64,000 nt of DNA from Prauserella muralis (GTDB lineage: Bacteria > Actinomycetota > Actinomycetes > Mycobacteriales > Pseudonocardiaceae). Within the stretch, counting starts at the first letter, position 1. Every line of letters starts with the position of its first letter. The position numbers and the translations under genes are program-made. Shown here piece by piece: positions 8,534 to 17,608 of the stretch. The notes under the pieces were generated by a model. The model did no database searches. It was not told the DNA's origin and saw only the letters and a list, made by a program, of their open reading frames with translations. The stretch covers positions 806,001 through 870,000 of the forward strand of contig NZ_MASW01000002.1 of assembly GCF_003202285.1 (NCBI RefSeq), written 5' to 3'.

Positions 8534-9698
8534 CCTCGGCGGGCGCATCGCCCGCGCCGTGGTGTTGTGGCTCGTGCTCGTGCTCACCCTGCTGCTGACG
8601 GCGACGGTCGCGCGGGTGACGTACGGGGGCGGTCCCGAGGTGGAACGCGTCGGCACCGCCTCGGTGCGCAGCTGTACGGAGCACGGCCCGGTCAGCCTCT
8701 CGGGCATCGGCACGGTGTACACGTGCACGGCGCAGGTCCGCTGGTCCGATGGCGACACCGAGACCCGCGAGTTCCCCGCAGGCCAGCTCGGCCCCGCCGA
8801 CATGGGCACACCGGTGCCGGTCTACCTGGACATCGGCGAGGGCCGCGGCGAGGGACCCGTCGTGGGCCGCAACGGCAGCGCCCGGTTCGCCGAGCTCGAG
8901 TTGCCCGCCGTGCTCCTGTTCGGCTTCCTGGCGCTGGCACTGGGCATCGGCGCCCTGTACGCCACGTATCGCGTGCTCCGTCCGGAGCGCGGGGACGCCA
9001 CGCGGCCCGGCACCCGCTCGAAGGATCGCGGCGACAAGGACTGGAAGGTCAGCAGGACCGAGGTGGAGGCGGTTCCGGCGCCTCGCATCGCACGGCGTCT
9101 GCGGCTGCTCGGCGTGTGGTGCCTCCTCGTCGTCGTCCTGGCGCCCCTGTCGACCGTGCCTCGCTTCGACGCCGAACGAGCCGAGCGGTTCACCTCTCCG
9201 TGGCCGCAGGTCGAGCGCGCACTGCTCGTCGATCCGCCTCCGGCGGCAGCCGTGATCCTCGGCCTGGTCCTTGCTGTGCTGCTGTTCGCGCTGGCGCCCG
9301 TGGTCCGCCAGGATGCCGCCAAGGTCGTCAAGTACGGGCCCGCCTACGTCGGCCGCAACCTGCAGGGCCGCGAGCCGGTGGAGCAGCGTGTCGCGGAGCG
9401 GATGCAGGCCATGGCCGCGAACCGGTCCACGAGCCGGGTCCTGGCTGTCGTGCCAGGGTTGGTGTTGCTCGGGCTCGCCGGGTGGGCGACAATGCGCGCC
9501 ATCGAGGCGGCGCCCGAGGCCGCTCCGCTGCCCGTGTGGCTTGCCTGCCTGCGGGACGCGGTGCTGCTCGCCTGCCTCGGCGTGATCGTGCTCAGCACCA
9601 CCGAGTCGAGGTACCAGCGGCTCTCCCGGCTGCTCGAGCTGCATCGCGACAGCAATTCCACCCAGGCGGGAACCGCGGCAGGCCGCTCGGCGTCGTAG
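8517..9698 (+). CDS. Six-helix membrane protein of unknown function
   Basis: A 393-residue protein with six clear membrane helices: one N-terminal (VVLWLVLVLTLLLTATV), one after a ~75-residue extracytoplasmic domain, two in the middle, and two near the C-terminus. The extracytoplasmic part has two cysteines (SCTEHG and YTCTAQ) in a DUF3592-like beta domain containing VRWSDGDTETREFP. I do not recognise a function. The ATG at 8517 overlaps the VOC gene. The YbaB/EspC-like/WXG trio follows after 24 bp, so it may belong to that secretion-related unit. Confidence 0.6.
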   Translation: MSAPASLGGRIARAVVLWLVLVLTLLLTATVARVTYGGGPEVERVGTASVRSCTEHGPVSLSGIGTVYTCTAQVRWSDGDTETREFPAGQLGPADMGTPVPVYLDIGEGRGEGPVVGRNGSARFAELELPAVLLFGFLALALGIGALYATYRVLRPERGDATRPGTRSKDRGDKDWKVSRTEVEAVPAPRIARRLRLLGVWCLLVVVLAPLSTVPRFDAERAERFTSPWPQVERALLVDPPPAAAVILGLVLAVLLFALAPVVRQDAAKVVKYGPAYVGRNLQGREPVEQRVAERMQAMAANRSTSRVLAVVPGLVLLGLAGWATMRAIEAAPEAAPLPVWLACLRDAVLLACLGVIVLSTTESRYQRLSRLLELHRDSNSTQAGTAAGRSAS

Positions 9699-9722
9699 GC
9701 CGCGACAAGGTAAGGGGGCAAC

Positions 9723-10250
9723 GTGACGGCAGGCGGTATGGGCGAGCAGTGGCTGGCCGACTACACGCGGCGCGTCGGGGACATCCAGCGCCGGGCTGAG
9801 GAAGCCCAGGAGCAGATCAAGACGCTGCGGGCACAGGCGACGAGCCCGGACGGCTCCGTGTCGGTCGTGCTCGCGCCCGGCGGACGGCTGGAGAAGCTCG
9901 ATCTGACGCAGCGGGCGCTGGAGCTGGGCCCGCAGCGACTGGCCACCGCCATCACCCAGACCATCCAGGCCGCCCACGCCGACGCCGCAGCACAGACGCA
10001 GAACGCGATCATGCCGCTGGTGGGCGAATCGGACGCGATGGAGTTCCTGCGCGACCAGATCGGCACGGCACTGCCGGACGAACCCGAGTCCGAGCAGGAC
10101 ACTGGCCCGCACACCGCACAGGGGCACAACCCGCCCGCCGCTCCGCCGCCTCCCGCACGGCCGCAGACGCCGCCGCAGGCGCGGCCACAGCGCCCCCGTC
10201 CCGACGACAACGACGACGACGAGCCGTTCGGCGGCTCGATTCTGAGGTGA
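9723..10250 (+). CDS. YbaB/EbfC family protein
   Basis: A 175-residue protein. Residues ~1-100 form the YbaB/EbfC fold: a long helix (YTRRVGDIQRRAEEAQEQIKTL), a beta hairpin (GSVSVVLAPGGRLEKLDL) and a second helix (ALELGPQRLATAITQTIQAAHADA). The rest is a Pro/Asp-rich disordered tail (PPPPARPQTPP). Classical YbaB binds DNA as a nucleoid protein. The actinobacterial copies placed next to EspC- and WXG-type genes are commonly found in type VII secretion loci, where their role is not established. The GTG start has AGGGGG upstream. It is separated by 3 bp from the EspC-like gene. Confidence 0.8.
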   Translation: MTAGGMGEQWLADYTRRVGDIQRRAEEAQEQIKTLRAQATSPDGSVSVVLAPGGRLEKLDLTQRALELGPQRLATAITQTIQAAHADAAAQTQNAIMPLVGESDAMEFLRDQIGTALPDEPESEQDTGPHTAQGHNPPAAPPPPARPQTPPQARPQRPRPDDNDDDEPFGGSILR

Positions 10251-10253
10251 GCC

Positions 10254-10571
10254 ATGGGTGACGGCAAAGGGTTCGAGTCCACACCGGAGGATCTCGCGAC
10301 GCACGCGGCGACGGTGGACCGGCTCGGCGACCGGTTGACGAAGGTGGGGGAGACGGGCGCCGGCGTCGACCTGGGCATCGAGACGTACGGAATCATCGGC
10401 CAGATGTTCAGTGGCGGCGCCCGCGACGAGATCACCCAGACCTCCGATGCCATCAAGGAGATGGGCACCGGCCTCAGCGACTTCGGCGAGGGCGTGAAGG
10501 CCGCGGGACAGCAGTACGCGAAGGTCGAGCAGGAGATCCGCGAGCTGCTCGAGAAGTTCGGGGGCAACTGA
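10254..10571 (+). CDS. EspC-like type VII secretion target
   Basis: A 105-residue all-helical protein resembling the EspC/WXG100-like family exported by ESX systems. It forms a helix-turn-helix hairpin, with STPEDLATHAATVDRLGDRL as the first helix and a second running to the C-terminus (AKVEQEIRELLEKF). The exact WXG is absent, as in EspC. There is no signal peptide, as expected for type VII substrates. Its stop codon shares one base with the next ATG, so the pair is probably co-translated and could be secreted as a heterodimer. No EccC ATPase or other ESX core gene lies in this window. Confidence 0.7.
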   Translation: MGDGKGFESTPEDLATHAATVDRLGDRLTKVGETGAGVDLGIETYGIIGQMFSGGARDEITQTSDAIKEMGTGLSDFGEGVKAAGQQYAKVEQEIRELLEKFGGN

Positions 10572-11590
10572 TGGTGGACACAGCGGGCGCGGGAATCGTC
10601 GACACCGTCGCGACGGCGGTGAAGGACCTGGACAACCCGAGCGACTGGGCCATGGACGGGGTCGCCCTCGGTCTCGACGTGCTGGGGCTGGTGGCCAATC
10701 CGCTCGGCGGTCTGCTCAGTGCCGGCATCGGCTGGCTCATCGAGCACCTGGACTTCCTGAAGGAGCCGCTCGACGACCTCGCGGGCGATCCCGCAGCCAT
10801 CAACAGGGTCGCCGCGGTCTGGGGCGAGCAGATCCGCTCCGACGTGGCGCAGATCGCCGACGAGTACGAGAAGGCGTTGTCGTCGGAGATCACGAGCTGG
10901 ACGGGAGATGCGGCCGAGCAGTACCGCACCACCGCCGATCAGATCGTGCAGCAGATCCGGTCGCTGGAGGGCGCCTCCACGGCCGTGTCGAACGCCGTGC
11001 AGGGTTCCGGCGTCCTGGTCGCCACGGTGCGCGGCATCATCCGTGACCTCATCGCCCAGGTGGTGTCCGAGATCATCATCGCCGCGGCGGCGGCGCTGGC
11101 CACGAGCTGGTGCAGTTTCGGTGCCTCGATCGCCGCCTTCACGGGCTGGGCTGTGGCCCGCGGTGCGGCCACGGCGGGCAAGATCGCGGGCAAGATCTCC
11201 AAGCTGCTGATGAAGCTCGCCACCATCCTGAACAAGTTCGGCAGGCTGCGCGGCGCCGTGCAGGCGCTTGCCAAGGCGTCGCGGAAGTTCGGCGACACGG
11301 CCAAGTCGCTCGGCCAGATCGCGGGGCGCAACGGCCAGATGTTCAGGCAGGTGCAGGGTGCCGCGGACGGCTGGACCGGTGCGCTCAAGAACGCCCTTCC
11401 GGACGGGGTGGGCAACGTCGTCGGCAAGGTCGACGACGCCATGGCCAAGATCACCAAGGACGGCTTCTCCGACACCTTCTCGGCAGCCAACTACGGCCGG
11501 ATCAGCGCCTACGAGGCGGCCAAGGAACAGGCCAACGCCGACGAGAACTACCAGGACGCGAAGGACAAGCTCGCGGACGAGCCGAAGTAG
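10571..11590 (+). CDS. Large WXG-domain putative ESX effector
   Basis: A 339-residue protein. Residues ~75-145 form an LXG/WXG100-like helical hairpin with the WXG turn in ITSWTGDAAEQYR. Residues ~155-215 are strongly hydrophobic and Ala-rich (IIIAAAAALATSW, FTGWAVARGAATAGKIAGKI), which could insert in a membrane. The remaining ~120 residues are charged and match no toxin domain that I recognise. The layout (export domain, hydrophobic middle, variable tail) resembles polymorphic type VII effectors. No immunity gene follows; the next gene is convergent. The call as an effector is an inference. Confidence 0.6.
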   Translation: MVDTAGAGIVDTVATAVKDLDNPSDWAMDGVALGLDVLGLVANPLGGLLSAGIGWLIEHLDFLKEPLDDLAGDPAAINRVAAVWGEQIRSDVAQIADEYEKALSSEITSWTGDAAEQYRTTADQIVQQIRSLEGASTAVSNAVQGSGVLVATVRGIIRDLIAQVVSEIIIAAAAALATSWCSFGASIAAFTGWAVARGAATAGKIAGKISKLLMKLATILNKFGRLRGAVQALAKASRKFGDTAKSLGQIAGRNGQMFRQVQGAADGWTGALKNALPDGVGNVVGKVDDAMAKITKDGFSDTFSAANYGRISAYEAAKEQANADENYQDAKDKLADEPK

Positions 11591-11614
11591 GCGAGCGTGC
11601 GCCGTCGTGGGCGG

Positions 11615-12214
11615 TCAGTCCGGGCGACGAGCCCGGAGCTGGGCCGCCCGCGACGCCATCGCTCCCGGGGGGTCCCACACCCACGACTGCACGTCGGTGA
11701 ACCCGGCCGCCTCCAGCTCGCCCACCAGCTCGTGGCGGGTCACCGGCAGCCACTTCTCGTGTGAGGACAGGAGGAGCCGCCCGCCAGGGCGCAGCACCCG
11801 GAACAGCTCGGCGAGCGCGGCGGCGCGGTCCCGCCACAGCTGCACGTTGTTCACGGTGAGCACGACGTCGACGCTCTCGGGCGCCTGGCCGGTCGCCTCG
11901 GCGGTGCCGACGGCAAGCCGCACCGACCCCGCCGCCACCTGCTCGCCGCACCGCCTGCGGCACGCCTGCAGCATCTCCTCGGACGGATCGACCCCGATCA
12001 CCAGGCGCGCGCTCGCGGCGGCCTCGGCGAGCCCGACCCCGGGTCCGGGGCCGACCACCAGTACCGTCTCGTCCTTGCCGGGACTCGCCACCCGCACGAC
12101 ATGCCGTTCCGTCGCCGCGTTGCCGTGGGCCATCACCGCGCCGCCGAGCCTGCCCAGCACCCCGCGGGGGTGCCCGAAGGTCCGGTCGAGCACGTCACCG
12201 ATTCGAGAGCTCAT
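11615..12214 (-). CDS. Class I SAM-dependent methyltransferase
   Basis: A 199-residue Rossmann-fold methyltransferase. The SAM-binding motif I is VLVVGPGPGVG (near residue 52), the acidic end of strand 2 is VIGVDPSEEML, and motif IV is VDVVLTVNNVQLW. A helical N-terminus (GDVLDRTFGHPRGVLGRLGG) caps the site. The substrate is unknown; the family resembles the ubiquinone/menaquinone-type small methyltransferases. It converges with the WXG gene and is divergent from lepA. Confidence 0.75.
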   Translation of the reverse strand: MSSRIGDVLDRTFGHPRGVLGRLGGAVMAHGNAATERHVVRVASPGKDETVLVVGPGPGVGLAEAAASARLVIGVDPSEEMLQACRRRCGEQVAAGSVRLAVGTAEATGQAPESVDVVLTVNNVQLWRDRAAALAELFRVLRPGGRLLLSSHEKWLPVTRHELVGELEAAGFTDVQSWVWDPPGAMASRAAQLRARRPD

Positions 12215-12328
12215 ACTTCGAGGTCAACACAGCCCGCGCAGGTGCCGCATCGGGGATGACCCGGAAATGTCCCGGCCGGGGCATGGGAACATGGACAGTG
12301 CCACCCGCCCGATGACCTGAGGTAACGA

Positions 12329-14197
12329 GTGACACAGACACGTCCGTCCGCCGACACGACCTTCACGCCGCCGGAGTTCATCCGCAACTTCTGCATCATC
12401 GCCCACATCGACCACGGCAAGTCGACCCTGGCCGACCGCATGTTGCAGCTGACCGGCGTGGTCGAGGCGCGGTCCATGCGGGACCAGTACCTCGACCGGA
12501 TGGACATCGAGCGCGAGCGCGGCATCACGATCAAGGCCCAGAACGTGCGGCTGCCGTGGCGGGTCGACGGCCAGGACCACGTGCTGCACCTGATCGACAC
12601 CCCGGGGCACGTCGACTTCACCTACGAGGTGTCCCGGGCACTGGAGGCTTGCGAGGGCGCGATCCTGCTGGTCGACGCCGCGCAGGGGATCGAGGCACAG
12701 ACACTGGCGAACCTGTACCTCGCCCTCGACAAGGACCTGCACATCATCCCGGTGCTGAACAAGATCGATCTGCCCGCCGCGGAGCCGGACAAGTACGCCG
12801 CCGAGCTGGCCAACATCATCGGCTGCGACCCGTCCGACGTGCTGCGCGTGTCGGCCAAGACGGGCGAGGGCGTGACCGAACTGCTCGACCAGGTGGTGCG
12901 CCAGGTGCCACCGCCGGAGGGTGACGCCGACGCGCCGGCGCGGGCCCTGATCTTCGACTCCGTGTACGACACGTACCGGGGCGTGGTCACCTACATCCGC
13001 GTGTTCGACGGCAAGATCATGCCGCGCGAGCGCATCCGCATGATGTCCACCAACGCCACGCACGAGCTGCTGGAGGTCGGCATCATCTCGCCGGAGCCCA
13101 AGCCCAGCAAGGGGCTCGGGGTGGGCGAGGTCGGCTACCTCATCACCGGGGTGAAGGACGTCCGCCAGTCGAAGGTCGGCGACACGGTGACCTGGGAGCG
13201 GCGGGGCGCCACCACGGCGCTGGCCGGCTACCGCGAGCCGCAGCCCATGGTGTTCTCCGGGCTGTATCCGGTGGACGGCTCGGACTACCCCGACCTGCGT
13301 GAGGCCCTGGACAAGCTGCGGCTCAACGACGCCGCGCTGTCCTACGAGCCGGAGACGTCCGTGGCGCTCGGCTTCGGCTTCCGCTGCGGGTTCCTCGGCC
13401 TGCTGCACCTCGAGATCACCCGCGACCGGCTGGAGCGCGAGTTCGGCCTCGACCTGATCGCCACGGCGCCCAACGTCGTCTACCAGGTCTACATGGAGGA
13501 CGGCACCGAGCACGTCGTCACCAACCCCTCGGACTGGCCGACGGGCGGCAAGATCGCCGAGGTGCACGAACCGGTCAGCAAGGTCACCGTGATCGCGCCG
13601 TCGGAGTTCATCGGCGCGATCATGGAGCTGTGCCAGAGCAAGCGCGGCCAGCTGCTCGGCATGGACTACCTGTCCGAGGAGCGCGTGGAGCTGCGCTACC
13701 AGCTGCCGCTCGCCGAGATCATCTTCGACTTCTTCGACTCGCTCAAGTCGCGCACCCGCGGCTACGCCTCCCTGGACTACGAGGAGGCGGGCGAGCAGGT
13801 GGCCGACCTGGTCAAGGTCGACATCCTGCTGCAGGGCGAGGCCGTGGACGCGTTCTCCGCCATCGTGCACAAGGACGCCGCCTACGCCTACGGCAACAAG
13901 ATGGCGACTCGGCTGCGGGAGCTCATCCCGCGGCAGCAGTTCGAGGTGCCGATCCAGGCGGCGATCGGCTCGCGGATCATCGCCCGCGAGACCATCCGCG
14001 CCATCCGCAAGGACGTTCTCGCCAAGTGCTACGGCGGTGACATCTCGCGCAAGCGCAAGCTGCTGGAGAAGCAGAAGGAAGGCAAGCGGCGGATGAAGAC
14101 CGTGGGCCGGGTCGAGGTGCCCCAGGAGGCCTTCGTCGCGGCGCTGTCCACGGACGAGTCCTCGGGTGATTCCGGCAAGGGCAAGAGCAAGAAGTAG
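12329..14197 (+). CDS. lepA: Elongation factor 4 (LepA)
   Basis: A 622-residue ribosome-associated GTPase that acts on stalled or back-translocating ribosomes. The G motifs are [10 protein letters not shown] (G1), DTPGHVDF (G3), NKID (G4) and SAKTG (G5). Domains II, III and V follow, then the LepA-specific C-terminal domain ([36 protein letters not shown]). The GTG start has GAGGTAACGA upstream. The last residues are an acidic/Lys tail of low complexity ([10 protein letters not shown]). It is a single gene with the usual length. Confidence 0.98.
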   Translation: MTQTRPSADTTFTPPEFIRNFCIIAHIDHGKSTLADRMLQLTGVVEARSMRDQYLDRMDIERERGITIKAQNVRLPWRVDGQDHVLHLIDTPGHVDFTYEVSRALEACEGAILLVDAAQGIEAQTLANLYLALDKDLHIIPVLNKIDLPAAEPDKYAAELANIIGCDPSDVLRVSAKTGEGVTELLDQVVRQVPPPEGDADAPARALIFDSVYDTYRGVVTYIRVFDGKIMPRERIRMMSTNATHELLEVGIISPEPKPSKGLGVGEVGYLITGVKDVRQSKVGDTVTWERRGATTALAGYREPQPMVFSGLYPVDGSDYPDLREALDKLRLNDAALSYEPETSVALGFGFRCGFLGLLHLEITRDRLEREFGLDLIATAPNVVYQVYMEDGTEHVVTNPSDWPTGGKIAEVHEPVSKVTVIAPSEFIGAIMELCQSKRGQLLGMDYLSEERVELRYQLPLAEIIFDFFDSLKSRTRGYASLDYEEAGEQVADLVKVDILLQGEAVDAFSAIVHKDAAYAYGNKMATRLRELIPRQQFEVPIQAAIGSRIIARETIRAIRKDVLAKCYGGDISRKRKLLEKQKEGKRRMKTVGRVEVPQEAFVAALSTDESSGDSGKGKSKK

Positions 14198-14251
14198 TCC
14201 GCTACGTCATTTGATATGCTCCTCTGGTCATGCTGACGAAAGGGGGGCAAC

Positions 14252-14827
14252 ATGACGGCCATGACGTGCGAGCAGCCGCCTGCCGGGTCGGGGCCCTTCA
14301 CCGTGTTCGATCTGGAGGACCTGCCCGATGACGGTCGCCGTCACGAGCTCATCGACGGAGTGCTCGTCGTGAGTCCCGCGCCCGGTCGCAGACATCAGAA
14401 GATCATCCTGCGCCTTGGCGGTTTGCTCGAGGCGGCTTGTCCGGCCGAGTTGGATGTTCTGGCGGCGCCGTTCGCGGTGCGTGTCGATGACAAGACCGAG
14501 CTTCAGCCGGACGTGCTGGTGGGCCGCGACGAGGACTTCACAGAGCGGTACCTGCCGGTGGCGCCGGTCCTGGCGGTGGAGGTGCTCTCACCCAACACGG
14601 CGATTCACGACGTGCACACCAAGAAGGCCGTGTACGAGCGGCTCGGAGTCACCTCCTACTGGGTGATCGACCCGGACGGCCCCTCGCTACGGGTGTTCGA
14701 ACTCGACCCGGACGGCCGGTACCAGCAGGTGGCGAAGGTGGCCGGCAGCGAGCCGTTCGACGCGCGGCGCCCGTTCCCGGTACGGATCGTGCCGAACGAC
14801 CTGCTGGGCAGGCTCGCCGGGCGCTGA
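14252..14827 (+). CDS. Uma2 family PD-(D/E)XK nuclease-like protein
   Basis: A 191-residue Uma2/DUF820 protein with a predicted restriction-endonuclease-like core: LQPDVLVG (Asp), VLAVEVLSP (Glu) and a following Lys (TKKAVYERLGVTSYWVIDPD). The family is abundant in cyanobacteria and actinomycetes, and its biological role is unknown. The ATG follows an AAAGGGGGG ribosome-binding site and a TATGCT box at 14215-14220. The upstream 50 bp is less GC-rich than its surroundings. The gene ends one base from the convergent PPOX gene. Confidence 0.82.
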   Translation: MTAMTCEQPPAGSGPFTVFDLEDLPDDGRRHELIDGVLVVSPAPGRRHQKIILRLGGLLEAACPAELDVLAAPFAVRVDDKTELQPDVLVGRDEDFTERYLPVAPVLAVEVLSPNTAIHDVHTKKAVYERLGVTSYWVIDPDGPSLRVFELDPDGRYQQVAKVAGSEPFDARRPFPVRIVPNDLLGRLAGR

Positions 14828-14828
14828 G

Positions 14829-15275
14829 TCAGGCGTTTCCGGTGATCCGGCCGGCCCTGACGAACACGGCGGCCCTGCGCTCGGCCGCCATCACCCGGTC
14901 GTACTCCGCCCAGTCGTCGTGGGTGCCGCCCGCGGCGGTGAACACCTCCCGCAGCAGCTTCGGCAGGCCGTCGGCGAGAAACCCCGGGTCGGGATCGTCC
15001 GGCCCGATCAGCCGCACCGCACCCTGCACCGCCACCCACTCCCAGCCGCGCCGGAACACGACGGTGGCGTGGCCGTTGCCGCGCAGCAGGTCCAGCTTGC
15101 GGGTGCCGCCCCGGGCGACGAACGCGACGCCCTCATCGCCGGACACCGGGTCGGGCATGACGCCCGCGTTGACGACCGAGGCGTGCACGGTGCCGTCGGG
15201 CCGCGCGACGGTGACCGTCGCCAGACCGTGCTCGGCGGGCGCCAGCCGCCGGACAAGCTCGAGATCAGCAGGCAT
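14829..15275 (-). CDS. PPOX-class F420-dependent oxidoreductase
   Basis: A 148-residue split-barrel flavin/deazaflavin protein of the Rv1155-like family. The pattern is ELVRRLAPAEHGLATVTVARPDG, then ASVVNAGVMPDP, GTRKLDLLRGNGHATVVFRRGWEWVAVQG, and a C-terminal helix. Relatives use F420H2 or bind flavin; the substrate here is unknown. The ATG at 15275 is 6 nt after a TACGGT box (15282-15287, minus strand), suggesting a leaderless mRNA divergent from the nitronate monooxygenase-like gene. Confidence 0.8.
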   Translation of the reverse strand: MPADLELVRRLAPAEHGLATVTVARPDGTVHASVVNAGVMPDPVSGDEGVAFVARGGTRKLDLLRGNGHATVVFRRGWEWVAVQGAVRLIGPDDPDPGFLADGLPKLLREVFTAAGGTHDDWAEYDRVMAAERRAAVFVRAGRITGNA

Positions 15276-15422
15276 GGACCCACCGTAGCCGCCCCGTACG
15301 ACAGCGGCCGGGCGAGACCGGCCTGCCCGGATCAGCCCCCGGCAGCCGCTCCGCGCCCGGCCGTCAGACGTCGGCTGTGACCGCATCGTGTGCCGTGCGT
15401 GGCGGTTCGTACGCTGTGCCTC

Positions 15423-16475
15423 ATGTTCGACAGCTTGCGCGTGCCCGTGATCGTCGCTCCGATGGCCGGCGGCCCCTCGACACCGGCGCTGGTCGCCGAG
15501 GCGGCCAGGGCGGGAGCGTTCGGCTTCCTCGCCGGTGGGTACCTGAGCGCGGCGTCGCTGGCCGGCCAGATCGACCGGACGCGCGAGCTGACGGGCGAGC
15601 GCTTCGGCGTGAACCTCTTCGTGCCCGGCGTGCGCTCCACCGCGGACCTGCGGCCCTACACCGAGCGGCTGCGTCCGGACGCGCAGCGCTACGGCGTGGA
15701 ACCCGGCTCTCCGAAGTGGGACGACGACGCCTACTCCGCCAAGCTGGACCTGCTCGTGGCGCGGCGGATCCCCGTCGTGTCGTTCACGTTCGGCGTGCCG
15801 GTCGCGGCCGACATCGAGCGGCTGCACGAGGCGGGCAGCGCGGTGCTGATAACGGTGACCGGCCCCGAGGAGGCCCGGCAGGCCACGGAAGCCGGTGCGG
15901 ACGGGCTGTGCGTGCAGGGTTTCGAGGCGGGCGGCCATCGCGGCCTGTTCACCGACGACCCCGCCGATCCGGCAGGCGGCCAGCTGCACGGCCTGCTCGC
16001 CGCGCTGCGGCTCGTGGGCGCGGTCACCGACCTGCCCCTGGTGGCCGCAGGCGGGCTCGTGCACGGCGCCGACGTGGCGGCGGTGCTGGTCGCCGGGGCC
16101 GTGGCCGCGCAGCTGGGAACCGCGTTCCTGCGCGCCGACGAGGCGGGCACCCACGAGACGCAGCGGCGCGCGCTCGCGGCGGCAGGCAGGCCGACCGCGT
16201 TCACGCGCGCCTTCAGCGGGCGTCCCGCGCGGGGCCTGGTGAACCGCTTCCTGCTCGAGCACTCCGCGGAGGCTCCCGCCGCCTACCCGCAGCTGCACCA
16301 CATGAGCAAGCCGATCAGGGCGGCGGCGGGTGAGGCGGGTGACCCGGAGGCCATGTCGATCTGGGCGGGCCAGACCTATCCGCTTGCCGGTGACGGACCC
16401 GCGGCCGCGATCATCGGCAGGCTGCGGGAGCAGGCACGGCTGGCCCTGGGGAAGAACGCACATCGGTTCGGCTGA
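15423..16475 (+). CDS. Nitronate monooxygenase family enzyme
   Basis: A 350-residue FMN-dependent TIM-barrel enzyme of the 2-nitropropane dioxygenase/nitronate monooxygenase family. Visible signatures are VPVIVAPMAGGPSTPALVAEAARAG at the N-terminus (split here by the family pattern), GADGLCVQGFEAGGHRG for flavin phosphate binding, and PLVVAAGGLVHG-like text (LPLVAAGGLVHGADV). The true substrate may be a nitronate or another activated acid. The ATG follows TACGCT (15410-15415) by 7 nt, consistent with a leaderless message. It converges with the hydrolase gene. Confidence 0.85.
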   Translation: MFDSLRVPVIVAPMAGGPSTPALVAEAARAGAFGFLAGGYLSAASLAGQIDRTRELTGERFGVNLFVPGVRSTADLRPYTERLRPDAQRYGVEPGSPKWDDDAYSAKLDLLVARRIPVVSFTFGVPVAADIERLHEAGSAVLITVTGPEEARQATEAGADGLCVQGFEAGGHRGLFTDDPADPAGGQLHGLLAALRLVGAVTDLPLVAAGGLVHGADVAAVLVAGAVAAQLGTAFLRADEAGTHETQRRALAAAGRPTAFTRAFSGRPARGLVNRFLLEHSAEAPAAYPQLHHMSKPIRAAAGEAGDPEAMSIWAGQTYPLAGDGPAAAIIGRLREQARLALGKNAHRFG

Positions 16476-16489
16476 GCGGACCTGGAGCC

Positions 16490-17497
16490 TCAGGCGCTGG
16501 CCACCGCGCTCGGTGTGCGCGGCTGCTCACCACGCCGGCGGTGTGCCCCGGCCGCGAAGTACGTGAGCAGCTCGGCGATGGCGGGCGGGTCGTCCAGCTG
16601 GGGACAGTGACCCCAGTCCTCGCGCACCAGCAGCCTGCTGTGCGGCACCAGCGAGTGCAGCTGCTTGCCGGAGGCGGCGCTGACCAGCCGGTCCTTGCCG
16701 CAGGCGACGATGAGCAGCGGCGCGCTGATCCGGTCGAGCTGGTAGGCGGCGGCCAGTTCGGCGACCAGCTGGCGGGCGTCCTCCAGCCTGCTGGTGGCGG
16801 ACCGGTAGTCGGGGAACTGCTCGGTGAACCGGCGCACGTGCCTCGCCTCGGCCGCGCTCGCGTCCGCGTAGAGCAACCGGGGCACCACCTGCTGGGCCAC
16901 CGTGCGCACCACGAAACCCGGGACGGGCAGCGGCAGCGAGGCACACAGCCGCAACGGCAGCGGATACCGGGCGACGGTCCTGATCAGCCACGAGTCGACG
17001 AAGCCAGGGGCCGCGATGGACACGACACCGCCGACGCGCTGCTGGGCGTCCTGCGCGACCCGCAGGCTCATCGTGCCGCCGAGCGAGTTGCCGACGAGCA
17101 CCACGGTGCCGAGCGCGGCCTGCTCCCGGACCAGCGCCGCCGCGAAGGCGTCCAGCTGCGGCAGGATCGCCCCGGGCCGCAGCGGCGTCGCCTCGCCGAA
17201 GCCGGGCAGGTCCACGGCCACGGCCGCATGGCCCGCCTCGGCCAGTTCGGCGAGCACGGGACGCCACGTGTCGGCGCTGTCGCAGTAGCCGTGCAGCAGC
17301 ACCATCCGGGGCGAGGACGGCTGAGCTTCGTTGCGGCGCCTGCGGCGACGCCCGCCGGTGGAGGCGTCCGCGGGACGCGGCCCGACCTCCAGCACCCGCG
17401 TGCGGAACCCGGCGAAGCGCCGGTATCCGACCCGGACCTCCGGGCCGGATACCTCAGGCTCCGCCGTCGGCGAAGCCTGCCGCTGCGCTGCGATCAT
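16490..17497 (-). CDS. Alpha/beta hydrolase
   Basis: A 335-residue alpha/beta-hydrolase fold protein. The oxyanion region is VLLHGYCDSADTW, the nucleophile elbow is GNSLGG (Ser ~143), and the C-terminal histidine is in EDWGHCPQ. An Arg-rich insert (GGRRRRRRNE) near residue 50 and a Ser/Arg-rich tail are unlike the compact family core. The substrate is unknown. TAACCT lies 6 nt before the ATG (17504-17509, minus strand), suggesting leaderless expression. Confidence 0.8.
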   Translation of the reverse strand: MIAAQRQASPTAEPEVSGPEVRVGYRRFAGFRTRVLEVGPRPADASTGGRRRRRRNEAQPSSPRMVLLHGYCDSADTWRPVLAELAEAGHAAVAVDLPGFGEATPLRPGAILPQLDAFAAALVREQAALGTVVLVGNSLGGTMSLRVAQDAQQRVGGVVSIAAPGFVDSWLIRTVARYPLPLRLCASLPLPVPGFVVRTVAQQVVPRLLYADASAAEARHVRRFTEQFPDYRSATSRLEDARQLVAELAAAYQLDRISAPLLIVACGKDRLVSAASGKQLHSLVPHSRLLVREDWGHCPQLDDPPAIAELLTYFAAGAHRRRGEQPRTPSAVASA

Positions 17498-17608
17498 GTG
17501 ACCAGGTTAACCAACAAATACGACATTCACGTGCCGCTGCCGGGCTACGAACCCATATCGGCACGGTGTCAACAACGCGTCTTCGCTGGTCAGAGCCTTG
17601 TTTGTCGA

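Noticed and set aside
14252-14827. Uma2 gene as a toxin of a toxin-antitoxin pair
   Set aside because: There is no small partner gene; both neighbours are unrelated and convergent or far.
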